Below are positions 48,167 through 57,020 of a stretch of DNA of 57,020 nucleotides, piece after piece (positions within the stretch are counted from its first letter, which is position 1; each line of letters starts with the position of its first letter). The DNA comes from Thioploca sp. (GTDB taxonomy: Bacteria > Pseudomonadota > Gammaproteobacteria > Beggiatoales > Beggiatoaceae). A program made the position numbers and the translations under genes. Under the pieces are notes generated by a model, which saw only the letters and a program-made list of their open reading frames with translations, ran no database searches and had not been told where the DNA came from. The DNA lies in assembly GCA_012032555.1 (NCBI GenBank), contig JAAUSR010000029.1, forward strand, positions 1-57,020, given 5' to 3'.

Positions 48167-48997
48167 TTACCTTTTAGAAACCTGTTTCACAAACCAAGCT
48201 AAATCGGGATCTTTTTTAATTGCGGGTAATCCAATAGGAGCAAAATTTAACTGACTAAAATTTTTGTTAATAATTTTCATTTTTTCCCAAAAGAACCAAC
48301 ACTTGTCCCAATCTGTTAAAATAGACGCTGCTACTAAACCATTGCGTGCGGCTTCCCAATTCCAACTATCCTCAGCGACTACCTGTTCAACTAACTGAAT
48401 ATAATTCAGTTCGAGTAACCAACGCTGTATTTCTTCATCATGAGCGCGGGTCACCGGATCTTTACAATTAAATTGAGTAGAAATAATACATTGTTGCAGC
48501 TTATACTTTGGAATCGTTAAACCATTCTCTTCATAAGCCGCTAAGATATGCAACGCTTGTTGATACCAGGTTAACGCTGCTTGCGCATATTGAAAAATAT
48601 CGCCTTTTTTTAGATAAAAAGCTTGATCGAAGTAAATATGCCCCACTAACCAACAAATCCGACTCGCCGCTAAGTCATTAGAATCTATTAACTTGTGATT
48701 TTTTAGCAAATATTTTAATGTCTCGACCTGTTTAGCAAACTCATGTTTAGAATAGCGTTCCCGACACTCATCGTAGTAATAAAATAACTCTTCTACCTCT
48801 TTGGGGAAGGGTGAATTAACCACCGTTTGATGTAATTGCTTAATAAGTCGATTAGAAGTATCGTTACCCAGGTAACCGGGTACCCGGAAAATTCGCCCAA
48901 TGGTACTGAGTGCTAAGCCGGTTTCTAGACTAATCTGCTCTTGAGACCATCCCGTCGCTTTCTTAATTTCATATACACACTCATAAAGTGAAATCAT
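48167..48997 (-). CDS. XRE-type HTH regulator with helical TPR-like C-terminus
   Basis: This 276-residue protein has a Cro/C1-type helix-turn-helix at about 5-50 (ATGWSQEQISLETGLALSTI). A long all-helical region with TPR-like spacing follows (AQAALTWYQQALHILAAYEE, the paired WEAARNGLVAA). Such HTH plus TPR layouts occur in peptide-responsive regulators and in phage or plasmid repressors. It is followed directly by the small exported protein and is divergent from the giant Calx-beta gene, which it might control. Ligand and targets are unknown. Confidence 0.7.
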   Translation of the reverse strand: MISLYECVYEIKKATGWSQEQISLETGLALSTIGRIFRVPGYLGNDTSNRLIKQLHQTVVNSPFPKEVEELFYYYDECRERYSKHEFAKQVETLKYLLKNHKLIDSNDLAASRICWLVGHIYFDQAFYLKKGDIFQYAQAALTWYQQALHILAAYEENGLTIPKYKLQQCIISTQFNCKDPVTRAHDEEIQRWLLELNYIQLVEQVVAEDSWNWEAARNGLVAASILTDWDKCWFFWEKMKIINKNFSQLNFAPIGLPAIKKDPDLAWFVKQVSKR

Positions 48998-49250
48998 GTT
49001 AACTACTCTTCTAAATGAATAAAGAGGTTTTTTTTCAAAGTCTCTTCACCAGTAAAAGAAATTTTTTCAGGAGAAAAAGAATATAACAAATAAATAGCTC
49101 TGGAAGTTACTTCAAGGCAATGCTTCAAAAGACTATGGTAAATGACACACTTTGCTAAAATAAAAAGGGATGTTTAAGGACGATAGATAAAAGAATTAAT
49201 GGCGCTTAACTTACCAACAGACCGGTCCAATTTGAAATAATCCGATTTAT

Positions 49251-49294
49251 TTTGGAATGGCAGTACTAGTTTCTATATTCCACTTCATTCCAAA
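49251..49294. promoter_or_regulatory. Inverted repeat, possible operator
   Basis: TTTGGAATG and CATTCCAAA form a perfect nine-base inverted repeat with a 26-base spacer, in the 428-base divergent region between the HTH regulator and the Calx-beta gene. The half-site spacing is long for a single dimer. It could bind two dimers or form a loop. Nothing else stands out in this region. Confidence 0.35.
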
Positions 49295-49425
49295 CGGACT
49301 ACTGATTAAGCAAAATTAAATAGTTAAAGACAAGTGTTGCACATTACATTATTGTTATTAGCAACAGGTATCCTATACTTTATTTAAATTGACTAACAAC
49401 CGTTAACACACCGGTGAGAAAAACT

Positions 49426-52400
49426 ATGTTATTAACAATTTATCACTTTATTTTAACTATTATTCTATTAGGTGAATTAATTCTGGTCACTGCCCAAGCA
49501 GAACTGTTACCTCCGACAATGACACTTCAGGTGAGTAGTAATGGTTCTGGTAAGGGCAGTATTAGCGTTGCTGGGAGTAAGGGCGAACAAGCTAAGCAAA
49601 TTGAATGTGATCCCAGTGGTAGTCCCTGTACTTATACTTATGATACGGCTACTTGGGTTACCTTAACGGCTACGCCAGATAATGAATCTATTTTTTATCA
49701 ATGGCAACCGGATCGTTGCCACCTAATTGCAGCGCAATCATCGTCACAAAAGGGAGTGGCTGAGATTTTCTTGAGCCAAAATTCAGCTTGTGTTGCTACT
49801 TTTAAAATTAAACCCGTTAAATTAGCCCTAATTTACGCTGGGGTGGGCAGTGGTAGTGTTAAATTGTCGCCAACCGGGCAAGTAACTGATTGCAATAATG
49901 ATTTATGTCGAATTTATAATGATATTACCACCGTGACCATGACACCCATACCGAATTTAGGATCTGCCTTTGCGAATTGGACTGGGCATGATGATTGTCA
50001 AGATGGTCAGGTGACTATGGACAAAGAAGATAAAACTTGCGTGGTTAACTTTATCAAGGTACCGACTCATCAAATCACCACCACCGTAACTGGAAGTGGT
50101 CAGGGTCGAGTCGACACTCAACCCCCCGGTCCGGAATATAATGAAGGAACACCCATTACTTTGACGGCTATTCCTGAAGCTGGCTCATTTTTTACGGGTT
50201 GGAGTGAAGATTGTAGTGGCGTAAACAGTACATTCCCGCTTATCATGATAACTGATAAGAAGTGTACCGCTAACTTTTCCCGATTCCACAATCTAACGGT
50301 TAATCTCAATGGCAATGGGACCGTTACCGTTGAACCAACCGGGACAGCTTGTGGAGCTAATTGTAATACTTATCATGAGGGAACCACCATCTCCCTCACC
50401 GCCATACCTAAAATTGATTCTAGTTTTAGCCATTGGGAAGGAAATTGTACCGGTAAAAGTGCTCAAACTCAGGTGATTATGGATGGGGTTAAAACTTGTG
50501 TTGCTGTTTTTGAATTATTACCACCACCCAGTGTGCAGTTGAGTATGCCACAATATCTCGTGGAGAAAGTAAAAAATGAAACCGTGATCTTCGTAACCCG
50601 TGCGGCTAGTAGCTTGGGTGCTATTTCAGTTGATTATCAAACTCAAAATGGAACTGCTCTGGCTGGCAAAGATTACACCGCAGTGAGTGGTACGCTCAAA
50701 TGGGATAATGGCGATACGACACAAAAAGAAATTAAAATTCCGTTACTAGAAAATATTTTTTTTGGGCAGGGTAAAAATTTAACGATAAGTTTATTTAATT
50801 TAACTGGTGGTGCTGTTTTAGGTAGCAATCCTACCGCAAAAATCCAAATATTAGATAAATTATCCGAAACTGATCCGAATTTGGCGTCAAGTACTTTACA
50901 ATTGATTGCTAATCGTTATGCCGTCACGGAAGCCGAGGGTAAAATCAATATTACGGTTGAACGGGTTGGAGATAACCGCCGCGCGATTGCAGTCGATTAT
51001 GCGACCCAGGATGAAACCGCTCTAGCCACTCAGGATTATACCGCAACGCAAGGCACATTGCAGTGGGATATTGGTGATTCACAAGCTAAAACCGTTACTA
51101 TTCCTCTTATCGTGGATAATAACCCAGAAATAAACAAAACTTTTAATTTGTCTTTATCTAACCCGACTAATCTAGCAGAACTCGGTATTCCAACTCAGGC
51201 ACAAATAACCATTCTAGATAGTTTAGGCGATCCTACCACCACCTTATACCCAGGTTTGTTGCAATTCACCACACCTCGTTATCAAGTACTTGAGGACGGT
51301 AAAAACGTTATTTTAGCGGTTAGTCGAATTCAAGGTAATCACGGTGCAGTTAGTGTTGCTTATAAAACTCAAGATGAAACGGCTACAGCTAATCAGGATT
51401 ACACAGCGGTTCAAGCGGTGTTAAATTGGGCTGATGGTGAAACTAGCGATAAAAATATCCTCATTCCTATTCGAACCGATACTTTACCAGAAGGAGATGA
51501 AACTTTTTCTGTTTATTTATCTAATCCTACCGGAGAAGCTAGTTTAGGAACGCTTTCCCAAGCAACAGTCAGTATTCTAGATAGTTTAGCTACGCCGGAT
51601 ACCACTGCGAATTCTCCAGGTATATTACAATTTGCCGCTAACAACTATCAGGTTAACGAAAATGGTGGCAATCTAACGGTTACCATTACCCGTACTCAAG
51701 GTAGCAAAGGTGTAGTTGAAGTCACCTATACCACTCAAAATGAAACCGCAACCGATAAAGATTTTATAGCTACTCAAGGTACTTTTCGCTGGTTAGATGG
51801 TGAAAAAGATGAAAAAAATTTTTCAATTGGTCTGACTGATGATGGTCTCATTGAAGGCGATGAGAATTTTTTCTTAGAATTAACTAATCCAACTGGCGGT
51901 GCTAAATTAGGTGATCATGCCCAAGCGATGGTCACCATTATTGATAATGATGCCACGACCATCCAATTTGCCGCTAATCATTTTGTAGCTGATGAAGGTA
52001 ATAAACCCGCCACGATTAAATTAAGCCGTACTGGTGGCAAGATTGGTCAAGTTACCGTTGGGTATGAAATCGTTACTCAATGTCCAGATACCCACTGCGC
52101 GACGCTAGGTCAAGATTATCAAGCTCCCCTCAAAGGTATTATCACTTGGGTTAATGGTGATACCAGCGAAAAAGCTTGACTATCCGCTTATTAGAAGACC
52201 GAGATGCGGAAGGTAATGAAACCTTGTTAATCAGACTAACTGATATCACTACTGGTAATGCCCAACTGGGTACCTTAACGGAAGCCATGTTAACGATAGT
52301 TGATAATGATTCTGGTGAATGTAAACCGGCACCGATCATTGACTGTTACCTAGAAAATTATGACAATATTTTATCGGATATCAGAATTACTGCTTTTGGA

Positions 52401-53618
52401 ACCGTGGTTGGTGGGCAACTTGCTGGTCAAGTCAGTAATGAAGGTGTCGTCCAAGATGTTACTTTACTCGCTAATACCCAATTATTCGGTGGTAATCAAA
52501 TTAAAGGCATCGTTCGAGGTAATATTCAAACCGAAGTTGGTAAACGAGCTATCATCGATAACGTTGAGATCGTTGCCGATACCAACTTAACTAATCTCAT
52601 TGTAGGAGCCGGAGCAGTATTAGATAGTCAGGTCGTTCTAAGAGAAAAAGTGGCATTTGTAGATAATAGTAACATTCCTTATCTGGCTGACTTAAAGACC
52701 ATATTGGGAGAAATTACTATACCCGAACTAAATAGTTCCGCTATTCGGCTCACGAGTGATGTCTTGCTTTCTAATGCGATAGGCGGTATCGTAGAAGCTA
52801 TCAATGGCTTGCCAGAACTTATTCAACTTAACTTAGCTTTGTGGCAAAATCTGGATAACGGTTATCTCGTCCTCGATACCGGACCATTGCACTATACAGC
52901 GTTACCTATCCAGGTGCAGCAGGTTTGGGGCAAACCCACAATTGATAATACGCCTTTTAAATCACTTGGGTTAACTTTAGTACCGGATGGTGAAGTCATT
53001 TTCGTTACTCATACTGGACGTAAAATAACGGCTCTACCGGTAGTGCAAGACGCAATAGCATTACAGTGGGCATTAGCGCAATTAGATTTACCTCCCATGA
53101 CGATGCAACCGAATGGTAACTTAAAAGTGCCACTGGCTAATGGCAATTATTATATGGCTCGTCCCAATTTATTCTCAGTTGATATGCCCAGCGATATTCC
53201 TTTAGGACTTAATGGGACTGCTTCATCTTGGATTGAACACCTGAGTGAGATCTTTCTGACCTTTGATGTCAGTGATCCCCTAGCGGGTATATCACAGCGA
53301 CGTCAACAATTTATGTATCCGGCTGCGGCTGATCCAGCGGCTTTATATGCCTTAACAGCAGAAAGTGATAGCCAAACTGTATTGTATAATGATGGGCGAG
53401 TTTATGCCTACCGTGGCAAAGGCGAGCAAAAAACCGTTTATAAAGGTGTACTCGATTACTTAGTGACACCGGGACGTTCAGTAACTAACCAAATGCAGTT
53501 TTATATGACTAAAGATATCAATGGTGATGGTAATCCTGATTATGAAGTGATTTATCCTAATGGGGATCGGCAAATGATGTATTATTGTGCCGACTGTTTT
53601 GAAGAAATAATTCACTGA
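49426..53618 (+). CDS. Giant secreted InlB-repeat/Calx-beta protein, one-base frameshift
   Basis: A Sec signal (LLTIYHFILTIILLGELILV) leads into four cysteine-paired InlB-type beta repeats (for example EGTPITLTAIPEAGSFFTGW, ending KCTANF). About six Calx-beta domains of roughly 110 residues follow (each with a TQDETA- and DYTA-type block and a final TILD or TIIDND). A unique C-terminal beta-rich region of about 430 residues includes an EF-hand-like KDINGDGNPDYEV. The frame breaks in GCGAAAAAGC at 52166-52175: adding one A restores DTSEKSLTIRLLEDRD and gives 1,397 residues. Start: the ATG at 49426 after GGTGAG. Calx-beta domains bind calcium in adhesins. Likely a surface adhesin or matrix protein (inference). 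Confidence 0.8.
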
Positions 53619-53635
53619 ATTTTAAATAAAAATTA

Positions 53636-53664
53636 GGTTGGGTTAAACGCAGCAAAACCCAACC
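53636..53664 (+). terminator. Hairpin after Calx-beta gene
   Basis: GGTTGGGTT and AACCCAACC form a nine-pair stem around an 11-base loop, 17 bases after the stop codon. No U-tract follows. It could be a rho-independent-like terminator or another dispersed hairpin. A further palindrome (CCCTTTTTTAAAAGGG) is at 53758-53773. Confidence 0.4.
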
Positions 53665-53838
53665 GACCCATTTCTCGATGGGTTACCAATAAGTAATTGA
53701 GTAAGATTAATTTGACATTTAAGGAATTAACAATTAATTAAAAATTTTTCCTAACACCCCTTTTTTAAAAGGGATGAAAACAGACTTGCAAAAATCTAGG
53801 TTAAAACTTTTCTAAACATTTATCTAAATCAAAAGTTT

Positions 53839-54585
53839 ATGGCAGGACACAGTAAATGGGCAAACATCCAACATCGTAAAAATGTTCAGGATGCCAAGCG
53901 CAGTAAATTATTTACCAGACTTATCCGGGAAATTACCATAGCAGCGAGAATGGGTGGTAGTGATCCCAGTTCCAATCCCCGCTTGCGAGCGGCTATTGAT
54001 AAAGCTTTATCGAATAACATGACTAAAGATGCCGTAGAAAGAGCCATCAAACGCGGTGCCGGTGCGTTAGAAGGCGTTTCTTACGAAGAAATTCGTTATG
54101 AAGGCTATGGACCCGGCGGAATAGCCGTCATGGTCGATTGTATGACCGAGAACCGCAATCGTACCGTAGCAGAAGTCCGTTATGTATTTAACAAATGTGG
54201 TGGTAATTTAGGCACAGACGGTTCAGTCGCGTACTTATTTGAGAAAGTTGGGCAACTCAGCTTTCCAATCGGTAGCGATGAAGACTATATTATGGAAATT
54301 GCACTCGAAGCCGGTGCTCAGGATATCGTTAGAAACGAAGACAACTCGATTGATGTACTCACTGCCCCTGATGATTTTTACACCATCACCGAAGCGATGA
54401 CCAAAGCGAAACTCATCCCCGGACAAGCAGAAATTACTATGCGAGCAACGACTAATAGCACTTTAGATTTGGAAACCGCACAAAAGATGCTGCGATTATT
54501 CGATTTATTAGAAGAATTAGACGATGTCCAACAAGTTTACTCCAACGCCGATATCAGTGATGAAATCATGAATCAGTTGGTTTAA
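53839..54585 (+). CDS. yebC: YebC/TACO1-family regulatory or translation factor
   Basis: This 248-residue YebC family member opens with the signature [20 protein letters not shown]. It continues with [40 protein letters not shown] and [15 protein letters not shown]. Family members bind DNA and/or relieve ribosome stalling at proline runs. It heads the yebC-ruvC-ruvA set, the usual gammaproteobacterial order. Confidence 0.96.
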   Translation: MAGHSKWANIQHRKNVQDAKRSKLFTRLIREITIAARMGGSDPSSNPRLRAAIDKALSNNMTKDAVERAIKRGAGALEGVSYEEIRYEGYGPGGIAVMVDCMTENRNRTVAEVRYVFNKCGGNLGTDGSVAYLFEKVGQLSFPIGSDEDYIMEIALEAGAQDIVRNEDNSIDVLTAPDDFYTITEAMTKAKLIPGQAEITMRATTNSTLDLETAQKMLRLFDLLEELDDVQQVYSNADISDEIMNQLV

Positions 54586-54590
54586 GTAGG

Positions 54591-55091
54591 ATGCGTATTC
54601 TGGGTATCGATCCCGGTTCTCGTCGTACTGGCTTTGGTGTTATTGAAGTCCAACAACAACAACTGATTTACCTCAGTAGTGGTGGGATTAATATACGGTC
54701 AACTGCTTTACCATTACGTTTACAAGAAATCTATAGCGGCATTACGCAAATTATAGAACAATATCAACCGACTATAGCGGCTATTGAACAAGTTTTTATT
54801 CATCGCAATATCGCAGCGGCACTTAAATTGGGACAAGCGCGCGGAGTTGCTATCGTAGCTGCGGTCCAAGCCGGTTTAGATCTCTATGAATACGCACCCA
54901 CTCAAATCAAACAAGCTGTCGTTGGTCATGGACATGCAGAAAAAATCCAGGTACAACATATGGTTAAAGTGCTATTATCGCTTTCAGCTATTCCTTCAGC
55001 CGATGCTGCTGATGCCTTAGCGATTGCCATTTGTCATGTTCATACTACTCAAAGTAGTTCACTAACTTCCTTTCCGAAAACCACCTCGTAG
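54591..55091 (+). CDS. ruvC: Holliday junction resolvase RuvC
   Basis: Endonuclease that cuts four-way junctions. Catalytic acids: Asp7 ([12 protein letters not shown]), Glu66 ([11 protein letters not shown]), and the C-terminal pair in [14 protein letters not shown]. At 166 residues it is standard. It starts five bases after yebC. Confidence 0.96.
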   Translation: MRILGIDPGSRRTGFGVIEVQQQQLIYLSSGGINIRSTALPLRLQEIYSGITQIIEQYQPTIAAIEQVFIHRNIAAALKLGQARGVAIVAAVQAGLDLYEYAPTQIKQAVVGHGHAEKIQVQHMVKVLLSLSAIPSADAADALAIAICHVHTTQSSSLTSFPKTTS

Positions 55092-55097
55092 GTCGCT

Positions 55098-55697
55098 ATG
55101 ATTAATCATTTACACGGATTACTTGTTGAAAAACAACCACCGCTGTTAGTTATTGATGTTCAAGGCGTTGGTTATGAACTTTTAGCACCACTTTCGACTT
55201 TTGAGCGGTTACCTGATTTAAACCAAACCGTAAAACTCTTGACTCATCTTAGCATGCGGGAAGATACACAAGTGTTGTATGGCTTTAGCAATGATGCTGA
55301 GCGGTCGTTATTCCGTACCCTCATTCGCGTCAATGGCGTTGGACCTAAATTAGCACTTAGCATTTTGTCAACGATGGATTTGACCAGTTTTGTGCAATGT
55401 GTGCATGACAATAATATCCAACGCTTGACTCGTATTCCCGGTGTCGGTAAAAAAACAGCAGAAAGGCTAATCGTCGAAATGCGAGATCGTTTAGCCAACT
55501 GGTCTACTAATCAACCAGCTACCACGACCACTTCTCTTCGTACATTAGGAATTATTAGCCCAGTTGATGACGCCATCAGCGCTTTAATTGCCCTCGGTTA
55601 TAAACCTCAAGAAGCCAGTCGTTGGGTACAAGCTGTGGCGGAAGAAGGCTTGACCAGTGAAATCTTAATTCGCCGCGCTTTACAATCGGCTGTATGA
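55098..55697 (+). CDS. ruvA: Holliday junction branch migration protein RuvA
   Basis: Junction-binding subunit that loads RuvB helicase. Order: OB fold (VIDVQGVGYELLAPLSTFE), two helix-hairpin-helix motifs (RVNGVGPKLALSILS, TRIPGVGKKTAERLIVEM), an acidic/Thr-rich linker and domain III, which contacts RuvB (DAISALIALGYKPQEASRWV). At 199 residues it is standard. ruvB, usually next, is absent; bioH follows instead. Confidence 0.96.
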   Translation: MINHLHGLLVEKQPPLLVIDVQGVGYELLAPLSTFERLPDLNQTVKLLTHLSMREDTQVLYGFSNDAERSLFRTLIRVNGVGPKLALSILSTMDLTSFVQCVHDNNIQRLTRIPGVGKKTAERLIVEMRDRLANWSTNQPATTTTSLRTLGIISPVDDAISALIALGYKPQEASRWVQAVAEEGLTSEILIRRALQSAV

Positions 55698-55701
55698 AGC
55701 A

Positions 55702-56466
55702 ATGAGCTTATTCATCAAATCACTGGGGCAAGGCAGACCTCTTATTTTACTTCATGGTTGGGGCTTTAATAGCGAAATTTGGAACCCCCTGGTTCCTTAC
55801 CTTGCTTCGCATTGGCACGTCTACCAAGTTGATTTACCTGGACATGGTCGCAGCTCTTATTACGAATACACCTTACCGGTTTTAATCGAAACCTTCGCCA
55901 CACAACTACCACCACAAGCGGTGTGGATAGGTTGGTCATTAGGCGGATTAATCGCGATGGCGGTGGCGAGATGGCGACCAGCCTGGGTACGTGCATTGGT
56001 ACTGGTTGCTAGCTCACCTCGTTTTGTCACCGCCCCAGATTGGCCGCATGCGATTTCACCAATGGTATTACAACAATTTTCTGAACAATTACAGAATGAT
56101 ACCGAAGGTACCTTACAACGTTTTTTAGCGTTGCAAGTCAAAGGTAGCGAAACAGCTCGCCAACAATTACGCTCCCTGAATATCGGGTTAAAACAATCCG
56201 GCTGGTTACAACCCACCGCTTTACTAACGGGGTTACGATTTTTACAAGACACCGATTTACGCCCGGAATTAGCGCAGATTTGCTGCCCGGCTTTATTATG
56301 TTTGGGTGAATATGATACCGTTGTGCCGGCAGAGATGGGCAAAGACTGTCAACCTTGGTGGCCTAATTTATATCAAGAATGTATTCCAGCAGCGGCACAT
56401 ATTCCATTTTTATCTCATTCTGAAATCTTTATGTCGCTATTACAAAATTTTTTAGCTCAAGTGTAG
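55702..56466 (+). CDS. bioH: Pimeloyl-ACP methyl ester carboxylesterase BioH
   Basis: Alpha/beta hydrolase that frees pimeloyl-ACP for biotin synthesis. The oxyanion region is LLHGWGFNSEIW, the nucleophile elbow GWSLGG holds Ser79, the acid is in LGEYDTVVP and the base in AAAHIPFLSH. Length 254. The WSLGG and DLPGHGRS motifs favour BioH over generic esterases. It starts four bases after ruvA. No other bio genes are nearby, so the placement may reflect operon convenience. Confidence 0.85.
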   Translation: MSLFIKSLGQGRPLILLHGWGFNSEIWNPLVPYLASHWHVYQVDLPGHGRSSYYEYTLPVLIETFATQLPPQAVWIGWSLGGLIAMAVARWRPAWVRALVLVASSPRFVTAPDWPHAISPMVLQQFSEQLQNDTEGTLQRFLALQVKGSETARQQLRSLNIGLKQSGWLQPTALLTGLRFLQDTDLRPELAQICCPALLCLGEYDTVVPAEMGKDCQPWWPNLYQECIPAAAHIPFLSHSEIFMSLLQNFLAQV

Positions 56467-56944
56467 TTTTACTACTATCAACTTAAAGTTGGGTTCGTCA
56501 TATCCGAGTAAGCAGGTATCCCGTTTTTCAAAGGTTAATTGATTTCCGCTGGTGCGAGAATGACGCTAAGTTGACGGTAAATAATATTTTTTGACATTGT
56601 ACTGGGATTTAGCTAACATTGACAACGTGATTTTAAATCAGCAACCAAAGCGATGTTAAAGTACTTTAATATTTTGGTGGGCATTATCAAATAACACTTT
56701 GAATATCCTAATACTTTAGCTTAACCTTATTTTTTATATTTGAACTGCTGAGACAAAATTATTTTAGTTGAACAAAGGTGTTCACGTAATATGTTGAATT
56801 TAAATAATAATTTCTCATTTTTTGGCTGCAAAGCGGGATCAAAATTGGTCGTTTTGAGTGAATTGAGAGGTAATTTTGAAGCTATTTAAGGTAAAGTGTT
56901 CTTTCATAATATTTTGTTTTTGTTTAGAAAAGTAGTAGGCCTCG
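56467..56944. other. AT-rich gene-free stretch, possible CRISPR leader
   Basis: No gene is visible in about 480 bases. The last ~300 are markedly AT-rich and end just before the candidate CRISPR repeat, as leaders do. Confidence 0.35.
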
Positions 56945-57020
56945 GCTCTTGAGCTATATCCAGTACAACAAGGATTGAAACTTTACGATATCGAGACTGA
57001 CGAGGAGGGGCGTATGTTGC
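56945..57020 (+). CRISPR. Candidate first repeat and spacer of a CRISPR array
   Basis: The segment 56945-56981 (starting GCTCTTGAGCTATATCCAGT) is 37 bases long and ends ACAAGGATTGAAAC. ATTGAAAC is the well-known 3' end of many type I and III repeats, forming the crRNA 5' handle. The next 39 bases, cut by the window edge, have a different, GC-richer composition, as expected for a spacer. An AT-rich leader-like region precedes it. Only one repeat copy is in view and no cas gene is present, so the call rests on motif and context. Confidence 0.45.

Noticed and set aside
52176-53618. Independent gene for the C-terminal part of the Calx-beta protein
   Set aside because: Its first 45 residues complete a Calx-beta domain begun in the previous frame, and there is no signal peptide or ribosome site.

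Overview
The window reads as a low-to-moderate GC gammaproteobacterial chromosome segment. The gene set includes type IV pilin, lptM-lysA, tex, orn, nnr-tsaE, yebC-ruvC-ruvA-bioH and fmdB-aspS. Cyanobacteria-like accessory genes are mixed in (Uma2 proteins, a UPF0175 antitoxin, a NodU/SxtJ/DUF5989 cassette, hairpin repeats). That combination resembles large sulfur bacteria of the Beggiatoa/Thioploca/Thiomargarita group. This placement is inferred from protein style, not from a marker gene search.

Layout. 1-6.2 kb: a hairpin repeat, pilA, lptM-lysA, then a four-gene plus-strand cassette (SGNH-like membrane protein, carbamoyltransferase, SxtJ-like and DUF5989 membrane proteins) that probably modifies an envelope or extracellular product. 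6.2-12.2 kb: a hybrid histidine kinase, a short GspB-like protein, pyrD and tex. 12.2-14.8 kb: a restriction-modification locus with an intact methyltransferase and a broken endonuclease, then a frameshifted DUF815 ATPase. 15-18.5 kb: a polytopic membrane protein and a frameshifted succinate-semialdehyde dehydrogenase. 18.6-25.2 kb: a glycogen/maltodextrin block (glgC, GH57, malQ, pgi), with fbp at 29 kb. 25.3-28.3 kb: a small anchored protein, fmdB and aspS. 29.7-32.1 kb: an MBOAT O-acyltransferase and its SGNH-like partner. 32.3-34.5 kb: NfeD and slipin. 35-37.4 kb: an SqdB-like enzyme with a glycosyltransferase-like neighbour. 37.7-42 kb: tsaE, nnr, orn, an M48 protease and cytochrome c.

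42-46.4 kb is an accessory scrapyard. It holds a decayed transposase split by a 131-bp palindrome-ended element, two inverted Uma2 paralogs flanking a lone UPF0175 antitoxin, a second transposase remnant and hairpin repeats. 46.4-53.6 kb holds a GH19 peptidoglycan hydrolase, a helix-turn-helix regulator with a tiny exported protein nine bases downstream, and a roughly 1,400-residue secreted InlB-repeat/Calx-beta protein. 53.8-56.5 kb is yebC-ruvC-ruvA-bioH. The last ~75 bases look like the first repeat and spacer of a CRISPR array preceded by an AT-rich leader.

At least four otherwise good genes (DUF815, gabD, nfeD, the Calx-beta protein) are each broken by a one-base indel in or near a short homopolymer. 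Sequence error is a serious alternative to pseudogenisation for these. The restriction endonuclease carries several independent lesions and is more convincingly dead.
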